This document shows, piece by piece, positions 1 to 7,120 of a stretch of DNA of 7,506 nt. Under the pieces are notes generated by a model. That model saw only the letters and a program-made list of their open reading frames with translations. It did no database searches and had not been told where the DNA came from. The number at the start of each line of letters is the position of its first letter. The first letter of the stretch is position 1. Origin of the DNA: Cohaesibacteraceae bacterium (GTDB lineage Bacteria; Pseudomonadota; Alphaproteobacteria; Rhizobiales; Cohaesibacteraceae); NCBI GenBank assembly GCA_016764535.1, contig JAESRR010000160.1, positions 818-8,323 on the forward strand. The letters run 5' to 3'. The translations under genes were made by a program, and so were the position numbers.

Positions 1-247
1 TCCTGTATCTGGAGTGTTGAAAACATTGTCCGCTGCGGGACGCTTTACCCTTACGTTTTACGTTGCACATATTTATATCGGTATGGGGCTGGTGGAAGAA
101 TTGGGCTATCTGGGAAAATTAACACTGGAGCAAACACTGGTGGCGACTTTGTTCTTTTGCTCTGCTCTTGTTTTGTTTTCCATTATTTGGTCAAAATATT
201 TCAAATATGGACCGGTTGAAGGGATAATGAGACGTTTGTGCAATTGA
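1..247 (+). CDS. C-terminal fragment of a DUF418-like multi-pass membrane protein (5' end outside window)
   Basis: The reading frame is open to the left edge, so this is only the last ~82 codons of a longer gene. The GTG at 14 and TTG at 17 are more likely internal codons than the start. Two hydrophobic stretches are visible, one around FTLTFYVAHIYIGMG and one around TLVATLFFCSALVLFSIIW, each long enough to span the membrane. They are followed by a short basic tail containing KYFKYGPVEGIMRRL. An 'aaGR-x-LT-x-Y' segment before the penultimate helix and a 'GP-hydrophobic-E...RRL' ending are characteristic of the C-terminus of DUF418 (YeiB-like) and related acyltransferase-like membrane proteins. 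The biochemical role of DUF418 proteins is not established, and a DUF1624-type acyltransferase is an alternative. The gene ends in three consecutive in-frame stops (TGA TAA TAA, 245-253). leuB follows on the same strand after 106 bases. Confidence 0.6.
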   Translation, partial: PVSGVLKTLSAAGRFTLTFYVAHIYIGMGLVEELGYLGKLTLEQTLVATLFFCSALVLFSIIWSKYFKYGPVEGIMRRLCN

Positions 248-353
248 TAATAACGCCGGTTTTTAGGTTTTTTGACCAAAACCCTTGCGTGCTCCCCCTG
301 TTGGGATGTATTTGACTAGACCCTTCCCACCAACTGAATAGCGACACGTTTCC
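248..353 (+). promoter_or_regulatory. Intergenic region upstream of leuB; promoter expected but not resolved
   Basis: These 106 bases separate the membrane-protein gene from leuB. T-rich patches lie near 260-272. TTG-type -35-like words occur at 272 (TTGACC), 285 (TTGCGT) and 312 (TTGACT), but none has a good -10 partner at 16-18 bases; the best is TTGCGT, 16 bases, TGTATT (307-312). No clear hairpin terminator for the upstream gene is visible. leuB may therefore have its own weak or non-sigma70 promoter, or be reached by read-through from upstream. Confidence 0.25.
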
Positions 354-1463
354 ATGACAACGCACAAACTTCTCCTCCTGCCAGGTGACGGCATTGGCCC
401 CGAAATCATGACAGAAGTTAAATCGATCCTGGGCTGGATTGAGAAGAACTCCGAAGTTTCATTCGAAACGGAAGAAGATCTTGTTGGTGGCAGTGCATAT
501 GATGCACACGGCAAGTCGATTTCAGAAGAAGCAATGAAGCTCGCGCATAACGCAGATGCCATCTTGTTTGGCGCTGTTGGTGGAGAAAAATGGGCCGATG
601 TGCCCTATGATATGCGTCCTGAAGCGGGCCTTTTGCGCCTGCGTAAAGACTTGGACCTGTTTGCCAATCTTCGCCCGGCTATTTGCTATTCGGCGCTGGC
701 TCAGGCATCCAGCCTTAAACCGGAGCTGGTTGAAGGCCTCGACATTCTGATTGTTCGTGAATTGACCGGCGGTGTTTATTTTGGTGAACCAAAGGAAATA
801 GTCACTCTTGAAGATGGCCAGAAACGTGCTGTTGATACGCAGGTCTACACAACTTCCGAGATCGAGCGCATCACGAAAATGGCTTTCGATCTCGCAAGGA
901 CCCGATCCAACAAACTGATGTCATCTGAAAAACACAACGTCATGAAATCCGGTGTTCTTTGGAAAGAAGTTGTCAACGCCGTCCATAAAGATGGATATCA
1001 GGACGTCGAACTTGGCCACATTCTTGCTGATAATTGCGCAATGCAACTGGTGCGAAATCCAAAGCAATTCGATGTAATCGTCTGTGACAATTTATTTGGT
1101 GACATGTTGTCCGATGTCGCTGCCATGCTCACAGGATCATTGGGCATGCTACCATCAGCTTCACTGGGAGCTGTTGATAGTTCAACCGGTCAACGTGCTG
1201 CACTTTATGAGCCTGTCCATGGTTCTGCACCTGACATTGCGGGAACCGGCGCTGCAAATCCAATAGCAATGATTGCCTCATTGGCTATGGCACTTCGGTA
1301 TTCATTCAATATGGGTAAAGAAGCAGATTTGCTGGACAAGGCAATCGCAGGGGTACTTGATCAGAACATCCGGACCGGTGATATTTATACGAACGGCATG
1401 ACCAAAGTCGGCACCAATGGAATGGGCGCTGCAATCCTGGCTCAGCTGGATGCACAGGCCTGA
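354..1463 (+). CDS. leuB: 3-isopropylmalate dehydrogenase (leucine biosynthesis)
   Basis: LeuB (EC 1.1.1.85) oxidatively decarboxylates 3-isopropylmalate to 2-oxoisocaproate with NAD+, the third leucine-specific step, in the cytoplasm as a dimer. The 369 residues match full family length. The N-terminal GDGIGPEI motif is at 11-18. Expected substrate-binding residues are present: R95, R107, R135 and Y142 (in TGGVYFGEP), K193, and the metal-binding aspartates D226, D250 and D254 within the family signature NLFGDMLSDVAAMLTGS (246-262). The NAD-binding segment HGSAPDIAGTGAANP (289-303) keeps the aspartate (D294) typical of NAD rather than NADP use. The ATG at 354 is effectively forced: an in-frame TAG lies at 339-341, no other start codon lies between, and a later start would remove the N-terminal motif. 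No Shine-Dalgarno sequence precedes it. leuC, leuD and leuA are not in the window. The gene ends in front of a strong terminator. Confidence 0.97.
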   Translation: MTTHKLLLLPGDGIGPEIMTEVKSILGWIEKNSEVSFETEEDLVGGSAYDAHGKSISEEAMKLAHNADAILFGAVGGEKWADVPYDMRPEAGLLRLRKDLDLFANLRPAICYSALAQASSLKPELVEGLDILIVRELTGGVYFGEPKEIVTLEDGQKRAVDTQVYTTSEIERITKMAFDLARTRSNKLMSSEKHNVMKSGVLWKEVVNAVHKDGYQDVELGHILADNCAMQLVRNPKQFDVIVCDNLFGDMLSDVAAMLTGSLGMLPSASLGAVDSSTGQRAALYEPVHGSAPDIAGTGAANPIAMIASLAMALRYSFNMGKEADLLDKAIAGVLDQNIRTGDIYTNGMTKVGTNGMGAAILAQLDAQA

Positions 1464-1490
1464 TTTTACAACTATAAATTTGAAACAACA

Positions 1491-1521
1491 AAGAGGCCCC
1501 GATCGTTTTGGGGCCTTTTTT
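1491..1521 (+). terminator. Rho-independent terminator of leuB, placed between convergent genes
   Basis: AGGCCCC (1494-1500) and GGGGCCT (1510-1516) form a perfect 7-bp GC-rich stem with a 9-base loop. It is followed by a T run (1516-1521), which is classic for a + strand intrinsic terminator 28 bases after the leuB stop. The stem can extend outward through AAG/TTT pairs. The minus-strand gene ends at 1526, so its transcript also forms this hairpin. The T tract on that side (CTCTTTGTTGTT) is interrupted, so termination in that direction should be weaker. Confidence 0.9.
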
Positions 1522-1525
1522 AATG

Positions 1526-2140
1526 CTATTTTTCTTCTCTGTTTTTAGAATGATACGCATCATTCGGACGCATATCAATCGCACTTGCCATACGGTTTGA
1601 CATGTTAAAAAACGCCGCCACAGCGGCTATATCCCAGATGTCCCGATCGGAAAAACCAGCGTCCACAAGAGGTAACCGGTCCGAATCAAGCATCCTTGAA
1701 GGCTGTTCAGTCACTTTTTCGGCATAAACCAGCATGGCATAATGCCTATCAGACAAGCTTGCGGCCCGAAAGTTCATCACCAGAACCTCCCCGAGTAATG
1801 GATCGCCGGAAAGCTCCCGCACAGCTGCCCCATGTGCCGACAAACAATAAAAACATTTGTTGATACTGGACACCACAACCGCAATCATCTCACGTTCCAG
1901 TCGTGACAACCCGCTTTCTGACAGCATTAAGTCATTGTAAAGGGTGGTAAAACCGGCAAATTTTGCTGCATCAAAAGCGTAGGCCTTCAAAACGTGCGGA
2001 ACCATCCCGAGTTTTTCTTCACACTTGTCAAAATAGCCGGCAATATTGGCATCAAGGGGGTCAGGAATCTGGATATTCAAGTCCATTACCCGGTCACCGG
2101 ATTTTTGGGATTTGGGGCGTTGATTGGAATTTTCTGTCAT
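1526..2140 (-). CDS. Peroxidase-related AhpD-like protein (carboxymuconolactone decarboxylase fold)
   Basis: The 204-residue product resembles the 'uncharacterized peroxidase-related enzyme' group of the AhpD/CMD superfamily. These are small all-helical cytoplasmic proteins whose CxxC pair can carry thiol-disulfide or alkylhydroperoxide-reducing activity. The full AhpD-type active-site pattern is present: E84, then C96-x-x-C99 and H103 in CFYCLSAHG, with the same 12-residue E-to-C spacing as in AhpD. Family-like segments flank it (EEKLGMVPHVLKAYAFD, SGLSRLEREMIAVVVSS, AAFFNMSNRMASA, MRPNDAYH). The physiological substrate of this group is unknown. The start is uncertain. ATG at 2140 has AAGG 7 bases upstream. 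ATG at 2086 (residue 19) has GGTGA 7 bases upstream, and starting there would drop a polar, low-complexity leader and better fit usual family length. The gene converges on leuB and diverges from the glutamate dehydrogenase gene. Confidence 0.88.
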   Translation of the reverse strand: MTENSNQRPKSQKSGDRVMDLNIQIPDPLDANIAGYFDKCEEKLGMVPHVLKAYAFDAAKFAGFTTLYNDLMLSESGLSRLEREMIAVVVSSINKCFYCLSAHGAAVRELSGDPLLGEVLVMNFRAASLSDRHYAMLVYAEKVTEQPSRMLDSDRLPLVDAGFSDRDIWDIAAVAAFFNMSNRMASAIDMRPNDAYHSKNREEK

Positions 2141-2147
2141 CTGAAAG

Positions 2148-2152
2148 CCTTA
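2148..2152 (-). promoter_or_regulatory. Ribosome binding site for the upstream start of the AhpD-like gene
   Basis: On the minus strand TAAGG is followed by a 7-base spacer and the ATG at 2140. It supports the longer form of the protein. A competing GGTGA (plus-strand 2094-2098), also 7 bases from an ATG (2086), supports the shorter form, so this site does not settle the start. Confidence 0.45.
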
Positions 2153-2216
2153 CCCGGGGGAAATGTGTCATCAAATCGAATTTGGTAACTTTATTCTGAA
2201 ACAAGTCATGGTTAAA

Positions 2217-2242
2217 GTCTGCCTAAAGAACAGGCACAAGAC
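2217..2242 (+). other. Small hairpin in the presumed 5' leader of the glutamate dehydrogenase gene
   Basis: TGCCT (2220-2224) and AGGCA (2232-2236) can pair around a 7-base loop. GTC (2217-2219) and GAC (2240-2242) can extend the stem across a 3-base bulge. It ends about 10 bases before the Shine-Dalgarno sequence. There is no T tract, so it is not an intrinsic terminator. The short stem could be chance; any regulatory role is inference. Confidence 0.25.
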
Positions 2243-2252
2243 CAGTCTCGCC

Positions 2253-2257
2253 AGGGG
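2253..2257 (+). promoter_or_regulatory. Ribosome binding site of the NAD-glutamate dehydrogenase gene
   Basis: AGGGG sits 8 bases before the ATG at 2266, a normal spacing, and fixes that start. A second ATG at 2261, only 3 bases after the site, would read a two-codon frame (ATG TCA TGA) overlapping the true start, and is probably too close to be used. Confidence 0.7.
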
Positions 2258-2265
2258 AAAATGTC

Positions 2266-5200
2266 ATGAGAAACGATCAGGAATCAGCCAAGGCCCGTCT
2301 CCTCAAGGCGGCCAGGGTCCTCCTCATCAAGGAATGTGGAGAAGAAGCAGCTCTTCTGCTTGATCCACTTTTTGATGGCAGCGACGCCGAAGACATTTCT
2401 GTATATACTGCACGGGAAATTGCAGCATTTACGCACGATGCCTACCAGGCATTGAAAAATTACCACTCGGACAAACCTGCAATCCGGATTTATGATCCAG
2501 ATTTTCCCAATATCGACAATGGGCATTTCAGCAATATTTCGATAATTGAAATTCACAACAATAATATGCCATTCCTGATGGATTCAATTCTCAGTGAACT
2601 TCAGGTTACCGATGTTGATCTGCAACTTGTTTTACATCCTGTTTTAACAGTTGAACGATCTAAAAACGGCCTGCTTGAAACGCTTCTCGATCCAGGTTCC
2701 CCCGATGTCCCTCGCAATGCAACAAAAGAGAGTTTTATTCAGGTCCACGTGACCCGGCTTGCCAACAAAGCCGAAAAAATGGCTATCGAGGAACGGCTCG
2801 GCAAAGTACTTTCAGATGTGCATCTGGCGGTGTCTGACTGGCGCTCGATGATCCTGCGCCTGCAGGAAGCTATCTCGGGATACCGTAAAAGCCCGCCACC
2901 CATTCCCGCTGAAGAAGTTGTCGAGACTGTTCATTTTCTGGAATGGCTTGTAGAGGACAATTTTACGTTCCTTGGCATGCGTGATTACTCATTTGAAGGC
3001 GGTTCGGAAACCGGAGATCTGATTAGCGTTGATGATGGTGGCCTGGGTCTGTTAAGCAACCCGGATGTCAGAGTTCTGCGCCGGGGTTCTGATCTGGTCA
3101 CAATCACACCCGAAATCAGGGAATTCCTGAATAAGCCCGAATGTCTGATCATCACCAAGGCGAATGTAAAAACCACCGTCCACCGCCGTTCGTATATGGA
3201 TTACATCGGAATTAAATTGTTTGATTCCGAGGGAAATCTAACTGGCGAACTACGCATAGTTGGTCTTTTCACGTCTACTGCATACACACGTTCAACCCTT
3301 CAAATTCCATTTCTACGGCGCAAGGTCGCCAAGGTTATGGCCAGAGCCGGGTATGACAGTGACAGTCATTCCGGCAAAGCCCTGCTGAACGTCCTTGAAG
3401 GGTACCCTCGCGATGAATTATTTCAAATTAGCGCCAAACAGCTAACCGGGTTTGCACTTGATATACTTCGCTTGATCGCCCGCCCGCGTATTCGTGTCTT
3501 ATCCAGACGGGACAAATTTGATCGATTTGTTTCAGTCATGATTTTTGTACCAAGAGATCGCTACAACACCGATGTCCGCATCAAAATAGGTGAATATCTC
3601 AAGGATATTTATGACGGCCGGGTATCAGCCATATATCCAAGCTTCCCGGAAGGCGGATTGGCGCGGGTTCATTTTATTATTGGTCGCTCGGAAGGTGAAA
3701 CACCTCATCCTCAGCGCAAGGAACTTGAACTTGCGGTCACCAATATCATACGCACCTGGCGCGACCATCTCAGTGATCAGTTGCAAAAATCCGGCGATCC
3801 AATAAAAGCCCGAATTCTAACCCAAAGATATGGTGAAGCCTTTCCTGTTTCCTATCGCGACCTGTTTTTACCCAAAGCCGCTGTTTCCGACATCTGTATG
3901 CTGGAAACACTCAGCAATGAAACACACACGGCAATCGAGTTTTATCGCAAGGAAAATGACCCAAAAAATCGTGTCGCATTAACAATATTACATTCAGACA
4001 CACCCGTACCCCTGTCCGAGCGGGTTCCAATACTGGAAAACATGGGTTTTCGGGTCATCGACGAACGTTCATACGAAATCACACCATCCGGCGGCCGATC
4101 AGTTGTCTGGCTCCACGATATGGAGCTGGAAAAAAGCTCCGGGGATGCTGTTGATCTTGAAAACGGGTCAGACCAGCTGCGCGATTGTTTTCTCGCTATC
4201 TGGTATGGCAAAGCCGAAAATGACGGTTACAACGCACTTGTAGTAAACGCAGGAATTCAGTGGCGCGACATCGCAATGTTGCGAACCATATCGCGCTATT
4301 TGCGTCAGGTTCGCATTCCATACTCGCAGGACTATATGTGGGATACACTCAATCGCTATCCCGACATTGCCGGTTTGATTGTCGATCTGTTCAAAACGCG
4401 TTTTAATCCAAAAAAAACCGGAAGAAAAACCGAAACAGAGCGCCTCGCTGCCGGTCTCAGTACAATCCTGGGCTCTGTATCCAATCTGGACGATGATCGT
4501 ATATTGCGCAGGTTCGCCGAGGTCATTCAGGCGGCATTGCGAACAAATTTCTATCAACTGGATGACGAAGGACTACAACAGCCAACCATCGCATTAAAAC
4601 TTGACCCAAGAGCCATGGAAGAAATGCCGGAACCAAGGCCATTTCGCGAAATATTTGTTTACAGCCCACAGGTTGAGGGCGTTCACATGAGATTTGGCAC
4701 GGTTGCGAGAGGCGGATTACGCTGGTCAGACAGGCCACAGGATTTTCGAACCGAGGTATTGGGACTGGTTAAAGCCCAGCAGGTCAAAAACGCGGTTATC
4801 GTCCCCGTAGGTGCAAAGGGCGGCTTTTATCCAAAAAAACTCCCGACATCCGGTGGTCGGGAAGCCTTTATGGCGGAAGGAATTGCCAGCTATAAGATAT
4901 TCATTTCCGCATTGCTTCAGGTCACTGACAATCTGGATGGCGATCTGGTTCTGCCACCAAATCAGGTTGTTAGACATGATGGAGATGACCCCTATCTCGT
5001 TGTAGCAGCCGATAAGGGCACGGCGACTTTTTCAGATACTGCCAACAGTATTTCCCAGGCAAATGAATTTTGGCTGGACGACGCTTTTGCATCGGGTGGC
5101 TCGGCCGGGTATGACCATAAAAAAATGGGTATTACAGCCCGGGGAGCCTGGGAAGCTGTCAAACGGCACTTTCGCGAAATGGATCGCGATATACAAACTG

Positions 5201-7098
5201 AGCCTTTTTCCGCAATCGGCGTTGGCGATATGTCAGGCGATGTATTTGGCAACGGTATGTTGCTATCAAAATCGACACGCTTGATTGCAGCTTTTGATCA
5301 TCGTGATATTTTCATTGACCCCGACCCGAAAGATCTTGATGCATGCTGGACCGAGCGTAAACGGTTGTTCGACATGGGCCGATCAAGCTGGAAAGACTAT
5401 GAAACATCGCTGATATCCAAAGGTGGTGGAATTTTTTCCCGATCAGAGAAATCAATTAAATTATCGACAGCAATTCGCAAATTGCTTGAAATTGACAAAC
5501 CAGCTGCCACGCCAAATGAGCTGTTACGCGCCATTCTTAAATCCGAGGCCGACTTGTTATGGTTTGGTGGTATTGGAACATATGCCCGCGCATCGAGTGA
5601 AACAAATGCCGATGCCGGAGACAAGGCAAATGACTCTATTCGTGTCATGGCAAAAGAACTCCGCGTAAAGGTAATCGGCGAAGGGGCCAATCTGGGCGTA
5701 ACCCAATTGGCACGAATTGAGTTCCATGAAAATGGTGGGCGCTGTAACTCGGATGCAATTGACAATTCAGCAGGCGTCAATTCATCCGATATGGAAGTGA
5801 ATATCAAGATTGCATTTGGCTCTGCGGTCCGGGCAGGAAAGCTGGATACACCTGCTCGAAACAAACTGCTTGCCAAAATGACAGATGAAGTCGCGGCGCT
5901 GGTATTGCGAAACAACTATCTGCAAACACTGTCTTTATCTATGACTGAACGTCGCGGAATGGAAGATTTTGCTTATCAAAAACGCCTGATGGAAATACTC
6001 GAACAGATGGATCTGCTCAATCGCGAGGTTGAACAATTACCGGACGACGTCAGTATCCTGAAACACGAACAATCGGGCGTACCGTTAAGCCGCGCCGAAA
6101 TAGGTGTATTGTTGGCTTATGCCAAACTCACGCTTTACGATCAATTGCTGGCAGATGATGTCCCCGACCAGGATTATCTGGAAAAGGAACTCGTTGAATA
6201 TTTCCCCAGAGCAATGCAAAAAAACTTCCACGGAGAAATCAACAGTCATCGCCTGAAACGAGAAATTATCGCAACCGTTATCGCCAATTCGATGATCAAC
6301 AGAGGTGGAACAACACTCGTTGCACGCCTCACCGATCAAACCGGTGCCACAGGATCTGAAATTGCCATCGCTTACGTTGCTGTCAGGGATAGTTTTGCGA
6401 TGCGCGCAATCAATAGCCGAATTGATACGCTGGACAATCAGGTTTCAGGTGATATTCAATTGAAACTCTATATGGCCGTCCAGGATGTTTTACTTGAACA
6501 AATTCAATGGTTCCTGCGCAATACAAAACAGACAAAAACACTCGCTGACACAGTCAGCCATTTTCAAAACGGCATATCCAAACTCGGCAAAAAAGTACAC
6601 AGCTATTTGCCAGCTTATTTACAAAATAAAATTTCGCAGGATAAAAAAATCTATGTTGATGCGGGCGTGCCTGAAGAGCTCGCCGAAGAAATTGCGGGAT
6701 TACCAACGATTGCCCGCATTTCCGATATTATTCTTGTAGCTGACAGGGCGGGAAAACCTCTCGATTTATGTGCACTTGCATATTTCGATGTCGCCGGGCA
6801 TTTCCGGATCGGACGGATAGATGCCATAGCGCGCAATCTTGATGTCAGCGACTATTATGACAGCCTTGCTCTTGATAGAGCCAGAGACCTGCTCGCCGAA
6901 TCGCATCGAAAAATGACAGCTCAAATATTGGCGTTGGCAAAAGGCAAAAAATCCGGTCTCGAGGTCTGGTTAAGCGACAACGAAAAAGTCGTCAAACGAA
7001 CGCTTGATTCAGTAAATGCAATAATAGAAAGCGATGATTTGTCTGTTTCAAAAATTTCTGTAGCCGCTGGCTTATTGGCAGATTTATCACGTACCTAA
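2266..7098 (+). CDS. gdhB: NAD-specific glutamate dehydrogenase, large (180 kDa) class
   Basis: This cytoplasmic enzyme (EC 1.4.1.2) deaminates L-glutamate to 2-oxoglutarate and ammonium with NAD+, feeding amino-acid carbon into the TCA cycle. The 1610 residues are full length for the class. Three ACT-like regulatory regions precede the catalytic part, at roughly 40-180, 420-480 and 565-625. The catalytic domain starts near RGGLRWSDR (815-823) and carries FRTEVLGLVKAQQVKNAV with K841 and GAKGGF with K851, which match the substrate and catalytic lysines of classical glutamate dehydrogenases. VAADKGTATFSD carries the likely catalytic D916. The NAD-binding Rossmann part includes GVGDMSGDVFGNG (985-997), AAFDHRDIFIDPDP (1008-1021), WFGGIGTY (1099-1106) and GEGANLG (1138-1144). 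The DNSAG motif at 1166-1170 is followed by an unusual NSSDME. A long helical C-terminal domain with LSRAEIGVLLAY (1274-1285) completes it. The symbol varies between species (gdhB, gdhZ). No frameshift is seen. Confidence 0.97.
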   Translation: MRNDQESAKARLLKAARVLLIKECGEEAALLLDPLFDGSDAEDISVYTAREIAAFTHDAYQALKNYHSDKPAIRIYDPDFPNIDNGHFSNISIIEIHNNNMPFLMDSILSELQVTDVDLQLVLHPVLTVERSKNGLLETLLDPGSPDVPRNATKESFIQVHVTRLANKAEKMAIEERLGKVLSDVHLAVSDWRSMILRLQEAISGYRKSPPPIPAEEVVETVHFLEWLVEDNFTFLGMRDYSFEGGSETGDLISVDDGGLGLLSNPDVRVLRRGSDLVTITPEIREFLNKPECLIITKANVKTTVHRRSYMDYIGIKLFDSEGNLTGELRIVGLFTSTAYTRSTLQIPFLRRKVAKVMARAGYDSDSHSGKALLNVLEGYPRDELFQISAKQLTGFALDILRLIARPRIRVLSRRDKFDRFVSVMIFVPRDRYNTDVRIKIGEYLKDIYDGRVSAIYPSFPEGGLARVHFIIGRSEGETPHPQRKELELAVTNIIRTWRDHLSDQLQKSGDPIKARILTQRYGEAFPVSYRDLFLPKAAVSDICMLETLSNETHTAIEFYRKENDPKNRVALTILHSDTPVPLSERVPILENMGFRVIDERSYEITPSGGRSVVWLHDMELEKSSGDAVDLENGSDQLRDCFLAIWYGKAENDGYNALVVNAGIQWRDIAMLRTISRYLRQVRIPYSQDYMWDTLNRYPDIAGLIVDLFKTRFNPKKTGRKTETERLAAGLSTILGSVSNLDDDRILRRFAEVIQAALRTNFYQLDDEGLQQPTIALKLDPRAMEEMPEPRPFREIFVYSPQVEGVHMRFGTVARGGLRWSDRPQDFRTEVLGLVKAQQVKNAVIVPVGAKGGFYPKKLPTSGGREAFMAEGIASYKIFISALLQVTDNLDGDLVLPPNQVVRHDGDDPYLVVAADKGTATFSDTANSISQANEFWLDDAFASGGSAGYDHKKMGITARGAWEAVKRHFREMDRDIQTEPFSAIGVGDMSGDVFGNGMLLSKSTRLIAAFDHRDIFIDPDPKDLDACWTERKRLFDMGRSSWKDYETSLISKGGGIFSRSEKSIKLSTAIRKLLEIDKPAATPNELLRAILKSEADLLWFGGIGTYARASSETNADAGDKANDSIRVMAKELRVKVIGEGANLGVTQLARIEFHENGGRCNSDAIDNSAGVNSSDMEVNIKIAFGSAVRAGKLDTPARNKLLAKMTDEVAALVLRNNYLQTLSLSMTERRGMEDFAYQKRLMEILEQMDLLNREVEQLPDDVSILKHEQSGVPLSRAEIGVLLAYAKLTLYDQLLADDVPDQDYLEKELVEYFPRAMQKNFHGEINSHRLKREIIATVIANSMINRGGTTLVARLTDQTGATGSEIAIAYVAVRDSFAMRAINSRIDTLDNQVSGDIQLKLYMAVQDVLLEQIQWFLRNTKQTKTLADTVSHFQNGISKLGKKVHSYLPAYLQNKISQDKKIYVDAGVPEELAEEIAGLPTIARISDIILVADRAGKPLDLCALAYFDVAGHFRIGRIDAIARNLDVSDYYDSLALDRARDLLAESHRKMTAQILALAKGKKSGLEVWLSDNEKVVKRTLDSVNAIIESDDLSVSKISVAAGLLADLSRT

Positions 7099-7106
7099 GT
7101 GATCCT

Positions 7107-7114
7107 GGGGAGGA
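7107..7114 (+). promoter_or_regulatory. Strong ribosome binding site that selects a TTG start
   Basis: GGGGAGGA lies in the 22-base gap after the dehydrogenase stop, with GGAGG ending 7 bases before TTG at 7121. The next in-frame ATG (7139) is 25 bases from this site and has GAAGG only 1 base upstream, too close to work. The ATG at 7151 has no such site. This favours TTG as the true start. Confidence 0.75.
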
Positions 7115-7120
7115 AATAGA

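Larger units (their letters stand above)
2141..2265. promoter_or_regulatory. Divergent intergenic region between the AhpD-like gene and the glutamate dehydrogenase gene
   Basis: These 125 bases must hold the promoters of both divergent genes. The middle (about 2165-2220) is AT-rich. I could not find a convincing -35/-10 pair on either strand. The best matches are TTTATT (2190-2195), 17 bases, TAAAGT (2213-2218) on the plus strand, and a similarly weak TTTAAC/TAAAGT pair on the minus strand. No obvious long palindromic operator is visible. A small hairpin lies near the dehydrogenase gene and is listed separately. Confidence 0.4.

Noticed and set aside
211..259. ACCGG/CCGGT inverted repeat around the end of the membrane-protein gene
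   Set aside because: Five pairs across a loop of about 39 bases is too weak for a terminator, although T-rich sequence follows.
312..340. Possible sigma70 promoter for leuB (TTGACT, 17-base spacer, TGAATA)
   Set aside because: The -35 word is good, but the -10 word shares only two positions with TATAAT; not enough to call.
263..562. 99-codon minus-strand frame overlapping the leuB 5' end
   Set aside because: It covers the conserved N-terminal region of leuB in antisense and shows no domain of its own.
1306..1584. 92-codon minus-strand frame across the leuB 3' end and the terminator
   Set aside because: It would run through the terminator hairpin and overlap both real genes; the protein has no recognisable motif.
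2163..2363. 66-codon plus-strand frame across the dehydrogenase start
   Set aside because: It overlaps the dehydrogenase leader and first ~30 codons in another frame and has no ribosome binding site or domain; not supported as an upstream regulatory peptide.
4122..4140. Hairpin GGAGCT/AGCTCC with a 7-base A-rich loop
   Set aside because: It is inside the dehydrogenase coding frame, is not followed by a T run, and a 6-bp stem is expected by chance in nearly 5 kb.
4168..4557. 129-codon open frame on the minus strand inside the dehydrogenase gene
   Set aside because: It is antisense to the intact dehydrogenase frame with no familiar domain or operon context; a shadow frame.
5397..5915. 172-codon open frame on the minus strand inside the dehydrogenase gene
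   Set aside because: It is wholly antisense to a strongly conserved catalytic region, shows no recognisable family motif, and its composition (serine- and alanine-rich) is what reverse reading of such codons gives.
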